Assembly: GCA_016802295.1 (NCBI GenBank)
Contig: JAESIW010000137.1
Span: 5,706,146-5,770,145 of the forward strand
Source: Brachionus rotundiformis
Taxonomy: Eukaryota; Rotifera; Eurotatoria; Ploima; Brachionidae
Direction of reading: 5' to 3'
Length of the DNA stretch: 64,000 nucleotides
The notes under the pieces: model-generated
Database searches by the model: none
What the model saw: only the letters and a program-made list of their open reading frames with translations
What the model was told of the DNA's origin: nothing
Part shown: positions 20,666 to 32,075 of the stretch, in pieces
Numbering within the stretch: position 1 is the stretch's first letter
Layout of the letters: each line of letters starts with the position of its first letter
Made by a program: the position numbers and the translations under genes

Positions 20666-23600
20666 AAAAAATGTCCGTTTCATCTAATGTTCGAGGGTTA
20701 TTAAAGTTTTAAAAAAGTGATAATTTCATATAATTACGAATTGGCTTTAGAGACATGTCCTGCTTAATATCCCAAGGATATTACGCGAGAAAATACGGTG
20801 AAATTATATAATGTAAATTTTTTTTTATTAGGAAACTTGGCAGTAAATTGTTGGAAAGAGAAAACATTTTTTAAACAGCGATCATGAACCAACTAAAATT
20901 ACCTAAATTAAAAATTAACTTGATTGACATAAATTTGCCAATATGCACGACTTATTGCTTCAAAAGATCCAAACTGTTTTATGTATATATTTTAAGAACA
21001 AAATCTTTTGCAAAAAAAAATCAAAAATAGATCCAATATGAATTTTATTTTAAAATAGAATATTGAAACATTTATCTAGAATAATAAATAGACAAAACAA
21101 AAACTCAAAGAACAAAGCTCTTTATATTTATTAGGTGCAATAGTCTTAATGTAACTATCAGATTGCTCTGGGCTAAAAATCAAATCTCTAATCAAACACA
21201 AAGATACTAAAAACAAAAATTTAATTAAAACGTGATTTTATCTTCAGAGTTGTTTGCGTGACTTGCTCAAGTTACAAAGTTACATGCTCTTTGGACAAAG
21301 TTGTATCGGCAAATGGAACAACAAGAGCAGTCTTTTAATTTTTCAATTTTTCATTCATTCATTCACTCAAAGATTCAAATTTCGCTTGTTAATTTTTTAA
21401 ATCCGAGCTAGCACGAATCCAAGATTAAACAATACAAAGTTAAATTGCTTACTTGGCCAAATTTAAGCCTTTGCTTGAGCATGCAAGACTTAACCAGCAT
21501 ATAAACTAAAGCAACTGCCATCAGTCAGAGCATCAAAAATTTCGTGTGTCGAAATAATTGAGTGTGATCAATAAATTAAAAGTTTTATTAAGTTTCATGA
21601 TAATCAAGAAGATTTGAGTTAATTTAAGAAAAAAATGAACGCCAATTGAACTTTTTGAGCCACTATTTTGACAATAGAGAAAATAGGAACGATTCAAGCA
21701 TTTGAACAAATTTGCACTTGACGAATTTTAATTAAAATTAATTTTCATTCTTTAATCTGCATATTTGCCTTTCAAAAAAATATAGAAAAAAATAAAGAGA
21801 AAAAGAGAGAGAGAGAGAGAGAAAATATATGTATGTATATACTATAGAATAATTAATTTAAATAAATAAATAAAATAACTTGATAATTAAACAAATTTCG
21901 ATCTCAAGTTATTTGGCCAAGTTTTTCCCTATTCTATTTTCGATTATCTATTTTTATTTGTTAGATTTTCGTTTAATCTCAGTTTCAATTTGCTTGAGCA
22001 TTCAAGTGAAAATCAATAGATCAATCGAGCATTGCCAATCTCTGTCTCTTAATATGCACATCATAAATTAAATTTGTATATCTGCACCTAGTCAAGTGTT
22101 ATTGAGTGTCTCCTTATGCCTATGATTTATCATAAATTTTCAAACATCATTTTCATCATTTGATTCACCATTCTGCAATAGAACCAATTAAGGCCAGCCA
22201 ATCATTGCCAAATACTAATTAACAATCGGCAATTGTGTTTCAAGCATATTTAGATTGGAAAATTTTATTTCCGCTTACAAATATTTTGCTACTAATGAAA
22301 CATGTTTTAAGAAATTTAATAGATTTTTGTCGGCTTCGATTAGCATTTCTAAAAAAATCCTTTTTAAATGATAATTAGGTAGATTTTAGTTGTCTTCAAG
22401 ATTAAGACATAGTTGTCAATAAACCTGTTTTCTTTGTATTTGATTTTTTATCATACAACATTTATCTCTTTAAATTTTATTTCACCCATATTACTAAAAT
22501 ATCATGTAAATGTAAAGCTTTTTCAAATTTTCTTTTCGTCTAGAAATTTTGTTTGTAAAAATTCGGTTTAACCAAAGGTGTTGGTCTTGCGTACGAACCC
22601 TAACCCTAGGGAGCTCCTTAAAATATATTTAAAAATTCTTTAAGCTTAAGTTTCCAAAGTAAATATTAAGATAGTGGAGGCCGTGGTGTGGTGCGTCAAT
22701 CAGTTGCCATTTAATATCACAAAATTAAGGTACAAAAAGTCTCCTAGAGGAAGTGGATAACTTATTGGGAAAAACTTGAAGCGCGTAGGGCTAACTACCC
22801 GACCCCACAAGTATTGGAGATTTACAAAGAATTCAAATCCAATGACCCTATGCTCCAAAAAATCTTAAGTAAATCCTTTTAACTATAGTAAGTTAAGATT
22901 TAGATTTAACCAAGTTTGTTTTTATTTTTTTTAACTATGTGACTTTTTCTACTCATAAGCAATTAAATAAAGTTATATTTTTTAAAAAATTTTTCTTGGC
23001 AGCCCTCACTTCAATAATCTGAGATCTACTTTTCTAAAATTTGTGCCAACTTTGGTACATTCTTTAGTGCTAAAACATCCAATTTTCTAAATTATTCTAT
23101 TATTCTGCTTTTTGCACAATCTACATACAAACAAGCTAAGCTACATAAACTTCATCAACAGTCTTAGTTGGGTTCTGGAAGAGGACAGTAAAATGTTTCG
23201 AATGTCTGTGCAGTAGGGGACTTGTGGACCAGTTCAAATTGGGAAAACATATGGTGTAGAAGACCAACTCGATAAATTAGCCTCTGTGTCAGACCGGAGC
23301 TGTTGCTCAAAAAAAGGTACTTGGTAAAAGCTTGGCTAAACGTTGGCACGCCACTCTGGTTCAAATTTCTTTCTTTAATTCTCAAGCATAAACCTTTTCC
23401 AAGTGACATGACAATCTTCTTGAACAGTTAAATTAGAACCAAATTTATAGTGATATAATAATTTGTCTTATGCTATCCACCAACAGAGAAAAAGTTAGGA
23501 CGTTCAATTTTTTCTAGTACCTTTTAAGCGATGTATCCGATCTTACAGAGATAGCTGTGTCCAGCGTATTGGTGCACATGGTCGCTATTTTTGATATGCA

Positions 23601-24719
23601 GCCAATTTTTCCTTTCCAAACACTTGCTATTAATCATATCATCAAATTTTGGTAAACTTTAATTTTCGGCTCCCAGGCAAATAATGGTCGTCGTACTTCT
23701 GGCCGCCAATTTAAGAGCTCTGCTTGGTTCTAAGCACATGCCCAAGCCACTGTAGCTACATTAATACTTTGTAGGTGAGTGAAAGGGCTAAGCTTCTTTT
23801 TTAAAAAAAGCAAGCAGAGCTTGACCATGGTAAAAAAATCATAAACTGCCTATAGTTCTAATTAAATTTGCTATTTTAAATAAACAGTGCCTAAAATTAC
23901 GAAATGGAGTACATGGCTTGAGATGGGAATAGGGAAAAGGAAGAAAAGGATTGGTCTGTCTTAGACAAGATACAGGCGCATGACTTTTTGAGTTTTTGCT
24001 CAATTTGAACCAAATCGAGCACGATAAAAATAAACAAAAAATAAATTTTAAATTTAATTTTAATACTGTAAATAATATCTATTGTTATCCGAGAAAATAT
24101 TTTGTTTAATTAAACACTGGGTTGACACACTAAGCGAGTGCAAGTTAAGTTAAGTAGAGAAGTGTTTATGAATCTTAAAATAGTATTTACAAATAAGATA
24201 TTAAAATAGGTGATTAACTCAATTTAATTTGAAAAAATAGCTTATCTCATTTGGATTAAAATACCTCACGATTTGGCCAAAATGGGCCTAAAGTGGTGTA
24301 ATCGAAGGTAGAAGCGCACAGACCCACTAGATAATCCATTGATCTAGAGCGCCATTCTGGGTCTCAAATTTCAAAACTTAACAAGTATTTAATTAATTAA
24401 TTTAATTAATCAGAACAAAAGATAAATAAGGATCGGCTTTCACTTGTTCAACTGAGACACCGCCTTGCGACAATCTCACTTGATTTGTCAACAATCATAA
24501 TAAAAATAATTTTATTGGCTTGGCGCTAATCCATGCAATGAACCAATGGGATTTTTTTCTTCGTCGGCTCAGCTTGTTATTTATTCTAAATAAAATAAAA
24601 GAGAGATAAAAAATGAAAAATATTTTTTGATATTCATCTTGTCTATAAAATTTTATTTTTCTAAACGCTTTATATTCTTTTAAATTTAGAAGTAACAACA
24701 ACAAAAATAATAATTCAGT
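20666..24719. other. 4-kb gene-poor region upstream of NR2E3
   Basis: No coding gene is supported. It probably contains upstream regulatory DNA of NR2E3. Between about 22,560 and 23,960 the sequence is less AT-rich and contains short broken frames. A minus-strand piece near 23680-23765 reads NQAELLNWRPEVRRPLFAWE, which faintly recalls the C-terminus of RTE-like LINEs. Simple repeats: (GA)n at 21804-21822 and (AC)n at 24923-24936. Confidence 0.35.
21804..21822. repeat. (GA)n microsatellite
   Basis: An uninterrupted run of alternating A and G of about 19 bases, followed by an AT-rich ATATATGTATGTATATA stretch. Confidence 0.85.
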
Positions 24720-27700
24720 ATGGATGTATTGAATGACTCAATTGGTGACATCAAGAATGGTAAATATCCTCTTACTGACAATTGTGCATTTTGTCTTTTG
24801 ATCAGTGCTTGTTAATTAAGGATTGATAAAACCGCATTCACTTTTTGCATAAGATTTTGACTGTCTCAGCCAAATTGTCTCCATAAAAGACAATTACATA
24901 GATAATCCATAACTAAAAGCATACACACACACACACGCACCCATTCAGTCACTCACACATAACAATAGGAAAAAAATCAATTTATTTTCCCAATCAAGCA
25001 AAAATTTATTCTAAACAAATTAATTAAGAAAATGGCTCAGAGAGTGCACAATTGGTCCAATCAAATAATTTTACTCTATTGAGCTTTAATTTTTAACTAA
25101 TGAACACTTTTTAATTATAATTAGAAAATTTGATTGGCTCTGTGTCATCTAAATCGGACGATTGCGACGAGCATCAGCTAATATCGCCGCATTCGATTGA
25201 GTCCTCCTATTTAAACTCGAACTCGGACTGCTCATCGCCCAATCGGCATACACCTGTCAAAAAAACCGACTCATTACACATTGACAATTTGATACATACA
25301 CCAATGACTCAATTCAAACCACCAGGACTTGTTTCGCCCCAAGACTACTTGTTCAACATTCAAAACTCGCTGCACAAACAGCCAAACCTGCGTCTGATAG
25401 CGGCTAGCCTCGGATCCATGTACGGCAACTTCATGACTCCAGCGCCTGCATTCTCACTGCCGCACAACTACTTTGCCAACATGGCAAAGTACGCGGCGTC
25501 CGTCTCGGGCGTCCAGTACTCGCCCGAGGAGTCCGAAGACTTCGAGGAGGAGAAAAAGTCGCAGGACAACGAGCAACGAGAGGCCGAGAGACGCACAAGC
25601 ACTACTCCCAACTCGTTGACATGTGTGGTTTGCGGCGACGTCTCGTCTGGCAAGCACTATGGCATTCTGGCATGTAATGGCTGCAGTGGATTCTTTAAGA
25701 GATCTGTGAGGCGAAAATTGATCTATCGGTGCCAAGCCGGCACCGGAAATTGCGTTATCGACAAGGCTCATCGAAATCAGTGCCAGGCGTGTCGACTCAA
25801 AAAGTGTCTTCGCATGGGAATGAACAAAGACGCTGTTCAGAACGAGAGACAGCCGCGCAACACTGCCCAAGTCAAGCCTGACTCGCTCATAGCTTATGTG
25901 AAAGATGGCGCCACTGTGTCCGTGCTGCACGACGAGCAAAGACTGGCCGATGAAGCATCGGACGACGAAGAGGACAGAGACGAGAAAAAAAGACCCAGAA
26001 AGAACAGATTTGGCCAGAAGAGAAAATTGGACGCTGATGGCGACGACCGGAGGGAGAAAACAAGCCGCATTGACAGTCCAATACCTGCGGTCAATGTTGA
26101 CACTTCTCTACAGGAAACATCAGCTAGAGTTTTGCTCATGTCAATAAAATGGTGTAAATCATTACCTTCATTTGCCGCACTTCCTCTACGAGATCAAGTA
26201 ATTAATTTAAATTTTAATTGAATTTTTTGTATCAAATCAAAGATTGTTTTGAAAATTTGTTTACGAGAGGATTAGGGTTTTTTGAAGAGAGGGCTTAGGG
26301 GGTAAGCAGCAAAATCTAGTCAAATAATTATCTATTAATTTGATAGCTATTCAGCGAAAATGTCACATGAACAAATAGATAAAAATGAACATTTTTGTGT
26401 CTATTTTTATTTTTTATACATAGGTAAACAGGAAAAGCGAGCCAAAATTTGATATTCGGCACTTAATGTTCAAATATCAAACGAAATTAAATTTTTGAGT
26501 TTTTATCTATTTGAATTTCGTAATAGTAATCTTTGGGCAAATAAAAATAGAATTTAGGTAATTTTGACAACATAAAGAAGAAGCCTACGATCAGTTCCCA
26601 CCCTTATGTTTTGGCAAATTATTCTTTTAGAACTTTTAATTTATGTTCTTGTCAGGTCTCGAGTGGCGCTGGTATATGGCGTCCAATTTAGCTATGTTAA
26701 TCAGTCTTTTTTTGATTATATCTGACTTATTCCAATTTATTTTACCAAAAAACTTAAAATTAAACATCTGAGGTATGTTTCATTCTCATCGAAATCAGTG
26801 CCAAGCGTGTCGACTCAAAAAGTGTCTGTTCAGAGCGAGAGAAAGCCGCGCAACACTGCCCAAGTCGAGCCTGACTCTCTCATAGATAATTAAATAAGGA
26901 ATTGATGGAATGTTTATTTTTTTTGAATTTTTAATTTTACTATCATTTAAAAAAAGTTCATTATTTTGGTAATCACGCAACAGAATTACCAAAAGAATGT
27001 TAAAACATTAAAAAAATTAAATATTTATAAAATATTAAATTTTTTCAAATTCTTTTCATTTTAACTATGATTCAAAAGTATCAATTTCAAAATATGGTAT
27101 TTTATTTTTCAAATTCAGAATTTTCTTTACTTTAATATTTTATCATTCCTTTTTCCAATTTTATGGATACTCTGTTTCCAATTTTAATGGTTAGCCCACT
27201 ATTTTAATTCGAGAATAGTTCAATTTTAAGTCCGAAGGCTCTTCTTTTCATTTTAGATAATAAAAATAGCTAAACAGTGATAAAATATAAATTAAACTAT
27301 TACTGTTCAGCAACCCATAAACCCTAGTGTATTAAATTATGATACTAGGGCTTAAAATTTTATGAAAAACTAAATATTTTGACCAAAGTTTGTGAAATTT
27401 TAGTAGGTGAAAATAATACAAAAACTGGTTCATTGGTAATATTAAAAGACTGTGTTTATGGGTTGCTGAACCTTATTAAGAACAAAATTACATGAATCTA
27501 TCAAATACTAGATTTTGCTAAGAGTCAAAAATAGTCTTTTTGAAGTCAAGTAGTCGATTTTTGCTTTTTTGTTTAAATATTTGTTCGAAAGTATTTTAAG
27601 AAACGATAATAAATTTTAGTATTTTAAATTAAAATCAAGCTGATGAGTTTGTATACAATTTTTAGCTTGAATTTTAAAAATATTTATAAAATAAACAAAA

Positions 27701-29271
27701 TTAGTTTACGAGCTTACACTTCATACAACTTAAGCTTGATTCATGACAAAATTTAAATTATATTTACAGAATGCATTTAAATATAAATAAAGATAATTTT
27801 ATTGATACAAATAATCAAATAAGGTAATGATGGAATGTTTATCTTTTTTGAATTTTTAATTTTACTATCATTTAAAAAAGTTCCTTTAACTTGAATCTAT
27901 TAAGCCGTTACGTATTTCTTTAATAGTTTTAGTAATAGTTCTCATCTTAGCTTATTTGAGCTATATTTTCCCAAGTATTGCACTCGAAAGTGGATTAGTG
28001 CTTGGTAATTGCTTAAATCTTCATTGTTAGATGATCTTTTAATTACAAAAAACAAAGAACATTTTACTTGCTTATTTGATTTAATCTTTGATTATCTAGA
28101 TATAATTATTATTATTTTATGTCCTGATATAGTCGTACATCTTATTTTTACCCTTCAAACGCTGGTCTGAATGGACTAAGATCCGTTCTGAGAGGCCTGA
28201 AGATTTCCTCAAAATAAATAAACTATTAAATAACTTAGGCGATCTTTTGATTTTTCTTTCTCTCTCTTCTTCATATTTATAATGAAATAAACCACAATTT
28301 TTATTATTAATTTGTTTTATTCGAATAAATAAAGGAAATGAATATTAATTTAAATATCCATATTTAATGTGTTCATTTGGTGAGAGAGGCGAATTCTATT
28401 ATAAATATTTAAAATAGTAAACTAAATTTTTTTATTCCAGTTGATATTCTAAAAATTTTCAGTATTATTAATTTCTTTATATATTTATATTAGCAAGGCT
28501 TTTCTTCTATTCAAATAAGATATAACAAAAATATATTCGATTACATATTTATTTAATTTCTAGACAAAGGTAATTTTTTGACATAATAGAATGCGATCAT
28601 TTGGTTAATTCCAGACCCCTTTAAATAACTTTAATCATAAAACTTAAATGTTTCAAAATTATTTTTAGGGAATATTTTTCAAAAAGTTTAATAAGCATTC
28701 AAAATTTTTTAAGAATTTGTAAAATTCAATAAATTTAATCATTTTTAAAAATTAATTTTTAAGATCATATTGTTGGAAGAATCATGGCCTGAAATATTTT
28801 TACTATCGGCATTACAAATATCATTACCATTAGAAGTAAATCCGTTTTTGACAGCAAACGATTATGCCGATGACAAGAGCAATGTAAAATTAATTACTGA
28901 AGTATTTTCCAAATTCAAAATACTAAACATTGATCCCAATGAATTTGCATTTTTGAAAGCTATTGTCTTGTTCAAATCAGGTAAGCAATTATTATTTAAA
29001 ATTAGATGAAAATTTTAAAATTTATTCAAATAAAGAGATAAGAGGCCTGCGAGATGCGCAAGGAGTTGAGAACTTACAAGATCAAGCTCAAATAATGCTA
29101 TCTCAGCACATAAACTCACAGTCAATGCCGCCAAACAGATTTGGCAAGCTTTTGCTCGTTTTGCCAATGCTAAGAACTGTTGGCGGACAGCGCATTGAAA
29201 AATTGTACTTTTCCCAATCGATCGCAAGTCTCTCAATTGAAAAAATCCTTACCGATTTGATCAAGAACTAA
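24720..29271 (+). CDS. NR2E3: Nuclear receptor NR2E3 (PNR / fax-1 / Hr51 type)
   Basis: Ligand-regulated transcription factor; relatives specify photoreceptors (vertebrates) or neurons (fax-1, Hr51/unfulfilled). Four exons: 24720-24759, 25125-26197, 28764-28980 and 29036-29271. Frame closes at 521 aa. The DNA-binding domain starts at CVVCGDVSSGKHYGI (about residue 180). P-box CNGCSG is the PNR form, distinct from tailless (CDGCAG). Then RKLIYRCQAGTGNCVIDKAH and NQCQACRLKKCLRMGMNKDA, ending NERQPRNTAQV, a PNR hallmark. The ligand-binding domain begins at ETSARVLLMSIKWCKSLPSF and keeps LRDQIILLEESWPEIFLLSA, EFAFLKAIVLFK, LQDQAQIMLSQH, NRFGKLLLVLPMLR. The hinge is unusually acidic then basic (DEASDDEEDRDEKKRPRKNR). 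The N-terminal 165 residues are Ser/Pro-rich. Exon 2 is GC-richer than its surroundings. Intron 2 (26198-28763) carries three repeats listed separately. Confidence 0.95.
26785..26888 (+). repeat. Duplicated fragment of the NR2E3 DNA-binding-domain exon inside intron 2
   Basis: This stretch repeats exon positions about 25767-25893 nearly base for base. Shared blocks include the HRNQCQACRLKKCL coding sequence and CAACACTGCCCAAGTC. A block of about 22 bases is missing after AAGTGTCT, which removes RMGMNKDA and shifts the frame. Splice sites of a functional exon are not evident, so it is a pseudo-exon copy. Confidence 0.88.
26886..27883 (+). repeat. Pair of ~74-bp direct repeats in NR2E3 intron 2
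   Basis: Copies at 26886-26959 and 27811-27883 share ATAATYAAATAAGG, ATGATGGAATG-type and TTAATTTTACTATCATTTAA blocks with only a few differences. The left copy abuts the exon-fragment duplicate. The pair encloses about 850 bp including the TIR element at 27305. They are too short and lack LTR marks to be called an LTR pair. Confidence 0.75.
27305..27471. mobile_element. 167-bp element with perfect 18-bp terminal inverted repeats (MITE-like)
   Basis: GTTCAGCAACCCATAAAC at 27305-27322 is matched exactly by the reverse complement of 27454-27471. Just inside the left end lies a second inverted repeat (CCCTAGT ... ACTAGGG, about 27319-27350). Non-coding. No clear target-site duplication. Size and structure fit a miniature inverted-repeat transposable element. 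Confidence 0.6.
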
Positions 29272-29359
29272 ACTATATTATGGTATCTTGGACAAAACAG
29301 TGAAGGAAAATTTAAACTGAAAGTTTCCCAAAAATGTTTATTAAATATAAAAAAAGAAA

Positions 29360-30733
29360 TTAATTTTTATTTAAATCTTGTGTTTTCATTTGTTGAAGAA
29401 GTTTATTGATTTCGAATTGTCTTTCTCTTTCTTTAAGTAAATTATTAACTCTATCTCTCAAATCACGCTCTGTAAAATATTCTTTTAAAAAATAAAAATT
29501 TTAGAAAAAATGTTTTAATCATTAGATTTTTCATTAGAATATTAATTTTGAAAATTTATTCTTATTTTTATTAGATAAGCCAGAACATATGGAATATTAA
29601 ACCATTTCCCAAATTTTAATAAACGTCTGATCATTCAAAAATAAATTAATAAAATATATAACATCTTATAAATAAATTTTTGCTGAAAACAAAGGTGATT
29701 TGATTTAATTGCTAAATTAAATTTATATAATTATTATTAAATAAATTGTCGGATTTAACTAAATATTGTCAAATGAATTTAAAAATTCGTTTTTTAGGCA
29801 AGCTATAGTTGCAGACTATTTTAAAAAGTTTCTTAAACTGACAAAGCTAAATCTTTATCTAAAATGAAAGATAATTTTTTACACTAGAAGCACCAAAAAT
29901 CTTTCGTGACTTTCGAATCCAAATTATTTTTTAAATATTTGTAGTAATATTACTGTATATTAAACTTTTTTAAAATATAAAGGATAAAATCTACATTATT
30001 CATAAAAAATTGATTCATTTAAAAATCTTTCCAAAAGATGTGAGGATTAAAAATTTTTACTCGTTTGGTGTTTCTAATGTTAATTCAAAATCTCAATATA
30101 ACTAAAAAAATTTTTATCTTAAATTTACAGCTCGTTAATTTAGCTAAGAGAAAGTTAAAAATTAATTTTTAAAAATTGTTGAATACTAAATCAGTGATTA
30201 ATTGATACCAAAAATTGCCGTGAACCCTTGCAGATAAGTGCCCCCAAAATCGTGTCTTTATTGAACAATTTAAGCACTTAGATGACAGAAAATTTTCTTC
30301 AAATTAAATATTTTATAAAGATCAAAGTATGCTTTACACGAAAGCAACATAGATAGAACTGAGCCACTTTTGATTAGCTTTAAAAAAGGGGGTCTTAGGA
30401 GCGCACTTACTTTGCAAGCGAATACGGTACTTTCAAAAATCATTAAATGTAACTTACCAGCAGCAAATTCTCTAACATCTTCCGGTTTATTTAAATAAGC
30501 TTGTCTTTATAAATCAATAAATAAAATTTTAAAAGGATATATTAAAATTCAAAACAATACTTTAAAAAATCATTTATCAATAGTGTAATCTCTGGATGTT
30601 CTCTTAGATACTTTTCATTTTGAATCCTTAACTCAATTTTTTTGGCATTTGTTTTTGAATGTTGGACCTGAGTCAATGCATCTCGGTCATAATCCTCAGT
30701 ACCATAAGGTTTATTTAGTTTACCACTCGACAT
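29360..30733 (-). CDS. RIIAD1: RIIa-domain protein, RIIAD1-like
   Basis: Three exons: 30733-30561, 30504-30458 (47 nt) and 29469-29360. Frame closes at 109 aa (human RIIAD1 about 92). The core reads RIQNEKYLREHPEITLLIND then FLKQAYLNKPEDVREFAA, matching RIIAD1 (IANEKYLRTHKEV...FL..P.N..EFAADYF) across the first splice junction. RIIa domains form a four-helix dimer that docks amphipathic helices of AKAP-like partners; several work in cilia and flagella. The C-terminal exon is a charged helix (RDRVNNLLKERERQ). The 47-nt exon and the 988-nt intron 2 (29470-30457) are notable; that intron contains nothing else I can name. It diverges from the DM9 gene across 109 bp. Confidence 0.82.
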
Positions 30734-30842
30734 ATTTTATTATTCTAATAATGAAATAGTTTAAAATTTTTTTTTCTAAATATCTGCTGCTATGGAAACA
30801 GAGCAAATTATTCCAAAAATAAACTTTGAAATATAAATCAAA
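30734..30842. promoter_or_regulatory. Bidirectional promoter of RIIAD1-like and DM9 genes
   Basis: Just 109 bp separates the two start codons, the shortest head-to-head spacing in the window. AT-rich, no named motif. Confidence 0.5.
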
Positions 30843-32075
30843 ATGAGTCTTTGTGAAACTTGCGAATCGTCCTGCTATAATTCCAGCCAAAGCGTAAGCT
30901 ACGAGGCCTGTATCTGGACCAGAGAGACTTGTCTTAATAGTTTGAACAAGAAAACTCTTTCTGAAAAATTTCCACACGGTATAAGCGAACATGGAGAGCT
31001 AATTCTTGTTGGTAAAACACGATCAAAATTGAGCTCATCGAATCGCATAACAGACCAAATTGGTCAAGCTAAAAAGTCATTAAATAAGCTGGAAATTTGT
31101 CATTTAAATAAAGTTCACCAAATTGATTCATTTGCTTTGCTTAGTTTTTCAAACTCTGATTGTTTCAAATGGTCTAATTTTGAATCAAAGCTTCCTGATA
31201 ATGCGCTAAGAGTTGGCTATGACACAGTAAACCAGAGTGTTATTTATGTGGGACGAATTGAAGGAAAAAATTGTAGCCTAATTGGTAAATTAAGCTCTGA
31301 TAATTCAAAACTTATCACTTCCGTGAAGCATAATATTAGAATTTGTGATTCAAAATTTCAAGTTCTGTGCCTTAAACCATCACCTCAGAGTCTCAAAATT
31401 TTGTGTCGAAATCGAATACAATCAATTTTAAAATCAAATAATTTAAACTTAATAAAATTGAAAAATCATATAAATAATTCAAAAATACTTGATTTTATTA
31501 TGATAAAAAGTTATCTCAAGCCTGGCGAATGTTTGACTAAAAATCAAGCAATACAATCTAATAATAAAAAGTATTTGCTTTTTTTAGACAGTTATGGAAG
31601 ACTAAAATTTTATTTCAATGAGAATAATGACTTTATTTACTTGTACGAAAATGTTGAGTGTCTTTGGTTTTGTGATCTAAAACTGGTAGTTTGCTTTCAG
31701 GATCAAAAATCTGTCAATTTTTTGGCAAGCTTTGGTGCATTAGGTGTCACATACGAACATGGTTCAAAGCTAAATTTGTGCAATAAGGGCTTTTTGAATT
31801 TAATTTCGAGTAATGAGGAAAATAAAATAGTGATTCAGTTTCGATATGATTTAAGTAGTTATATTAACCCAGAAAAGCCAAAGTATGACTTTACTTATTA
31901 CTATGCACCAAATGAAGAGCTTAATAAAGATTCAAGTGATGAGAGCGAAAATAATGAAAGTGATGGGAGCAAAAATAATGATAGTGAAGATAATACGGAT
32001 GATGATTCAACAGATTATGACACTAGTGATGATTCTAGTATTAGTTCGACTAGCGATTCTACAGAAAGCGATTAA
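30843..32075 (+). CDS. DM9 (DUF3421) domain protein with long acidic Ser/Asp tail
   Basis: Intronless, 410 aa. Residues about 115-175 carry a DM9 repeat: LPDNALRVGYDTVNQSVIYVGRIEG, with the G-Y-D and YVGR signature. A weaker copy may precede it (EHGELILVGKT). DM9 proteins are soluble lectin-like or pattern-recognition factors in insects and molluscs and can respond to infection. The first 30 residues are cysteine-rich (CETCESSC) without a signal peptide. The last 50 residues are almost only Asp, Ser, Asn, Glu and Thr (repeats of DDS, SDE), a likely disordered, phosphorylatable tail. The middle 200 residues are not recognisable. Function unknown; a cytoplasmic sugar-binding role is inference. 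Confidence 0.75.
   Translation: MSLCETCESSCYNSSQSVSYEACIWTRETCLNSLNKKTLSEKFPHGISEHGELILVGKTRSKLSSSNRITDQIGQAKKSLNKLEICHLNKVHQIDSFALLSFSNSDCFKWSNFESKLPDNALRVGYDTVNQSVIYVGRIEGKNCSLIGKLSSDNSKLITSVKHNIRICDSKFQVLCLKPSPQSLKILCRNRIQSILKSNNLNLIKLKNHINNSKILDFIMIKSYLKPGECLTKNQAIQSNNKKYLLFLDSYGRLKFYFNENNDFIYLYENVECLWFCDLKLVVCFQDQKSVNFLASFGALGVTYEHGSKLNLCNKGFLNLISSNEENKIVIQFRYDLSSYINPEKPKYDFTYYYAPNEELNKDSSDESENNESDGSKNNDSEDNTDDDSTDYDTSDDSSISSTSDSTESD

Noticed and set aside
22598..22611. CCCTAACCCTAGGG, telomere-like
   Set aside because: Only two units and no longer tract; insufficient for an interstitial telomere.
23164..23409. 81-codon minus-strand frame
   Set aside because: No recognisable domain, no splice partners; likely chance in a less AT-rich patch or old repeat.
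25454..26147. Frames overlapping the NR2E3 exon on both strands
   Set aside because: Shadows made possible by the higher GC of that exon; the receptor frame is certain.
28150..28215. Short plus-strand piece reading RWSEWTKIRSERPEDFLKIN in NR2E3 intron 2
   Set aside because: Protein-like but only about 20 residues with no family match and no splice context.
30720..30992. Minus-strand 90-codon frame across the RIIAD1/DM9 divergent region
   Set aside because: Antisense to the DM9 N-terminus, no family resemblance, and it overlaps the RIIAD1 start.
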